Source of the DNA: Candidatus Woesearchaeota archaeon | GTDB taxonomy: Archaea; Nanobdellota; Nanobdellia; Woesearchaeales; ARS49 | Assembly (NCBI GenBank): GCA_019323135.1 | Contig: JAHWHT010000025.1 | Coordinates: 1-11,715 of the forward strand | Length of the DNA stretch: 11,715 nt | Reading direction: 5' to 3' | Shown here: in pieces, positions 11,702 through 11,715 of the stretch | How positions within the stretch are numbered: the first letter of the stretch is position 1 | Layout of the letters: each line of letters begins with the position of its first letter | Translations under genes and position numbers: made by a program | Notes under the pieces: model-generated | What the model was told of the DNA's origin: nothing | Database searches by the model: none | Seen by the model: only the letters and a program-made list of their open reading frames with translations

Positions 11702-11715
11702 ACTATTACATCCTA

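Noticed and set aside
1..11715. tRNA, rRNA, riboswitch or CRISPR in intergenic gaps
   Set aside because: All gaps are about 110 bases or shorter and are accounted for by promoters, leaders and terminators; no cloverleaf or repeat-spacer pattern was seen by eye.

Overview
The window looks like an AT-rich archaeal chromosome segment. The evidence is: TATA boxes (usually followed by a TSS about 26 nt downstream) in front of nearly every transcription unit; a mix of leaderless genes (start codon about 26-27 nt after the TATA box) and genes with GAGGTG/GGGAG Shine-Dalgarno sites; T-tract terminators; and surface proteins built in archaeal style (NosD-type beta-helix with a C-terminal membrane anchor, dense N-glycosylation sequons, lipobox proteins). 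The protein style (many lineage-specific membrane, solenoid and coiled-coil proteins, and a small holin-like two-helix membrane protein) reminds me of DPANN archaea such as Woesearchaeota/Pacearchaeota. No taxonomic marker is present, so that assignment is inference. TAA, TAG and TGA are all used as stops, so no recoding is suggested. I see no rRNA, tRNA, CRISPR array or insertion sequence, and no gene-free stretch longer than about 110 bases.

Layout, left to right. (1) A gene truncated by the left edge (minus), possibly DNA-binding. (2) A 481-aa cytoplasmic alpha-solenoid protein (minus). (3) A 110-aa orphan (minus). (4) A two-gene operon (minus) in which a lipoprotein gene is joined by an ATGA overlap to a TauE/SafE-type permease. 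(5) An integral-membrane site-2 protease-like M50 peptidase (minus), divergent from a 97-aa orphan (plus) across a 76-bp back-to-back promoter; both look leaderless. (6) A two-gene operon (minus): an exported Cys-repeat protein followed by a small holin-like membrane protein. (7) A four-helix membrane protein (minus). (8) A 458-aa long-coil protein (minus), divergent from a NT5C-like HAD phosphatase (plus), with a perfect palindrome midway between the two TATA boxes. (9) A protein-kinase-like protein (minus), converging on the HAD gene with a 4-bp tail overlap. (10) A 768-aa secreted, membrane-anchored beta-helix protein (minus).

Much of the window concerns the cell envelope: the lipoprotein/permease pair, the membrane protease, the Cys-repeat/holin-like pair, the four-helix protein and the large surface beta-helix protein. 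The soluble genes (solenoid, coiled-coil, HAD and kinase-like) have no obvious common pathway. The strongest leads for something undescribed are the Cys-repeat protein (exact C-x12-C-x15-C-x4-C three times), the kinase-like protein with a non-canonical catalytic loop, and the palindrome-containing divergent promoter linking the coiled-coil and HAD genes.
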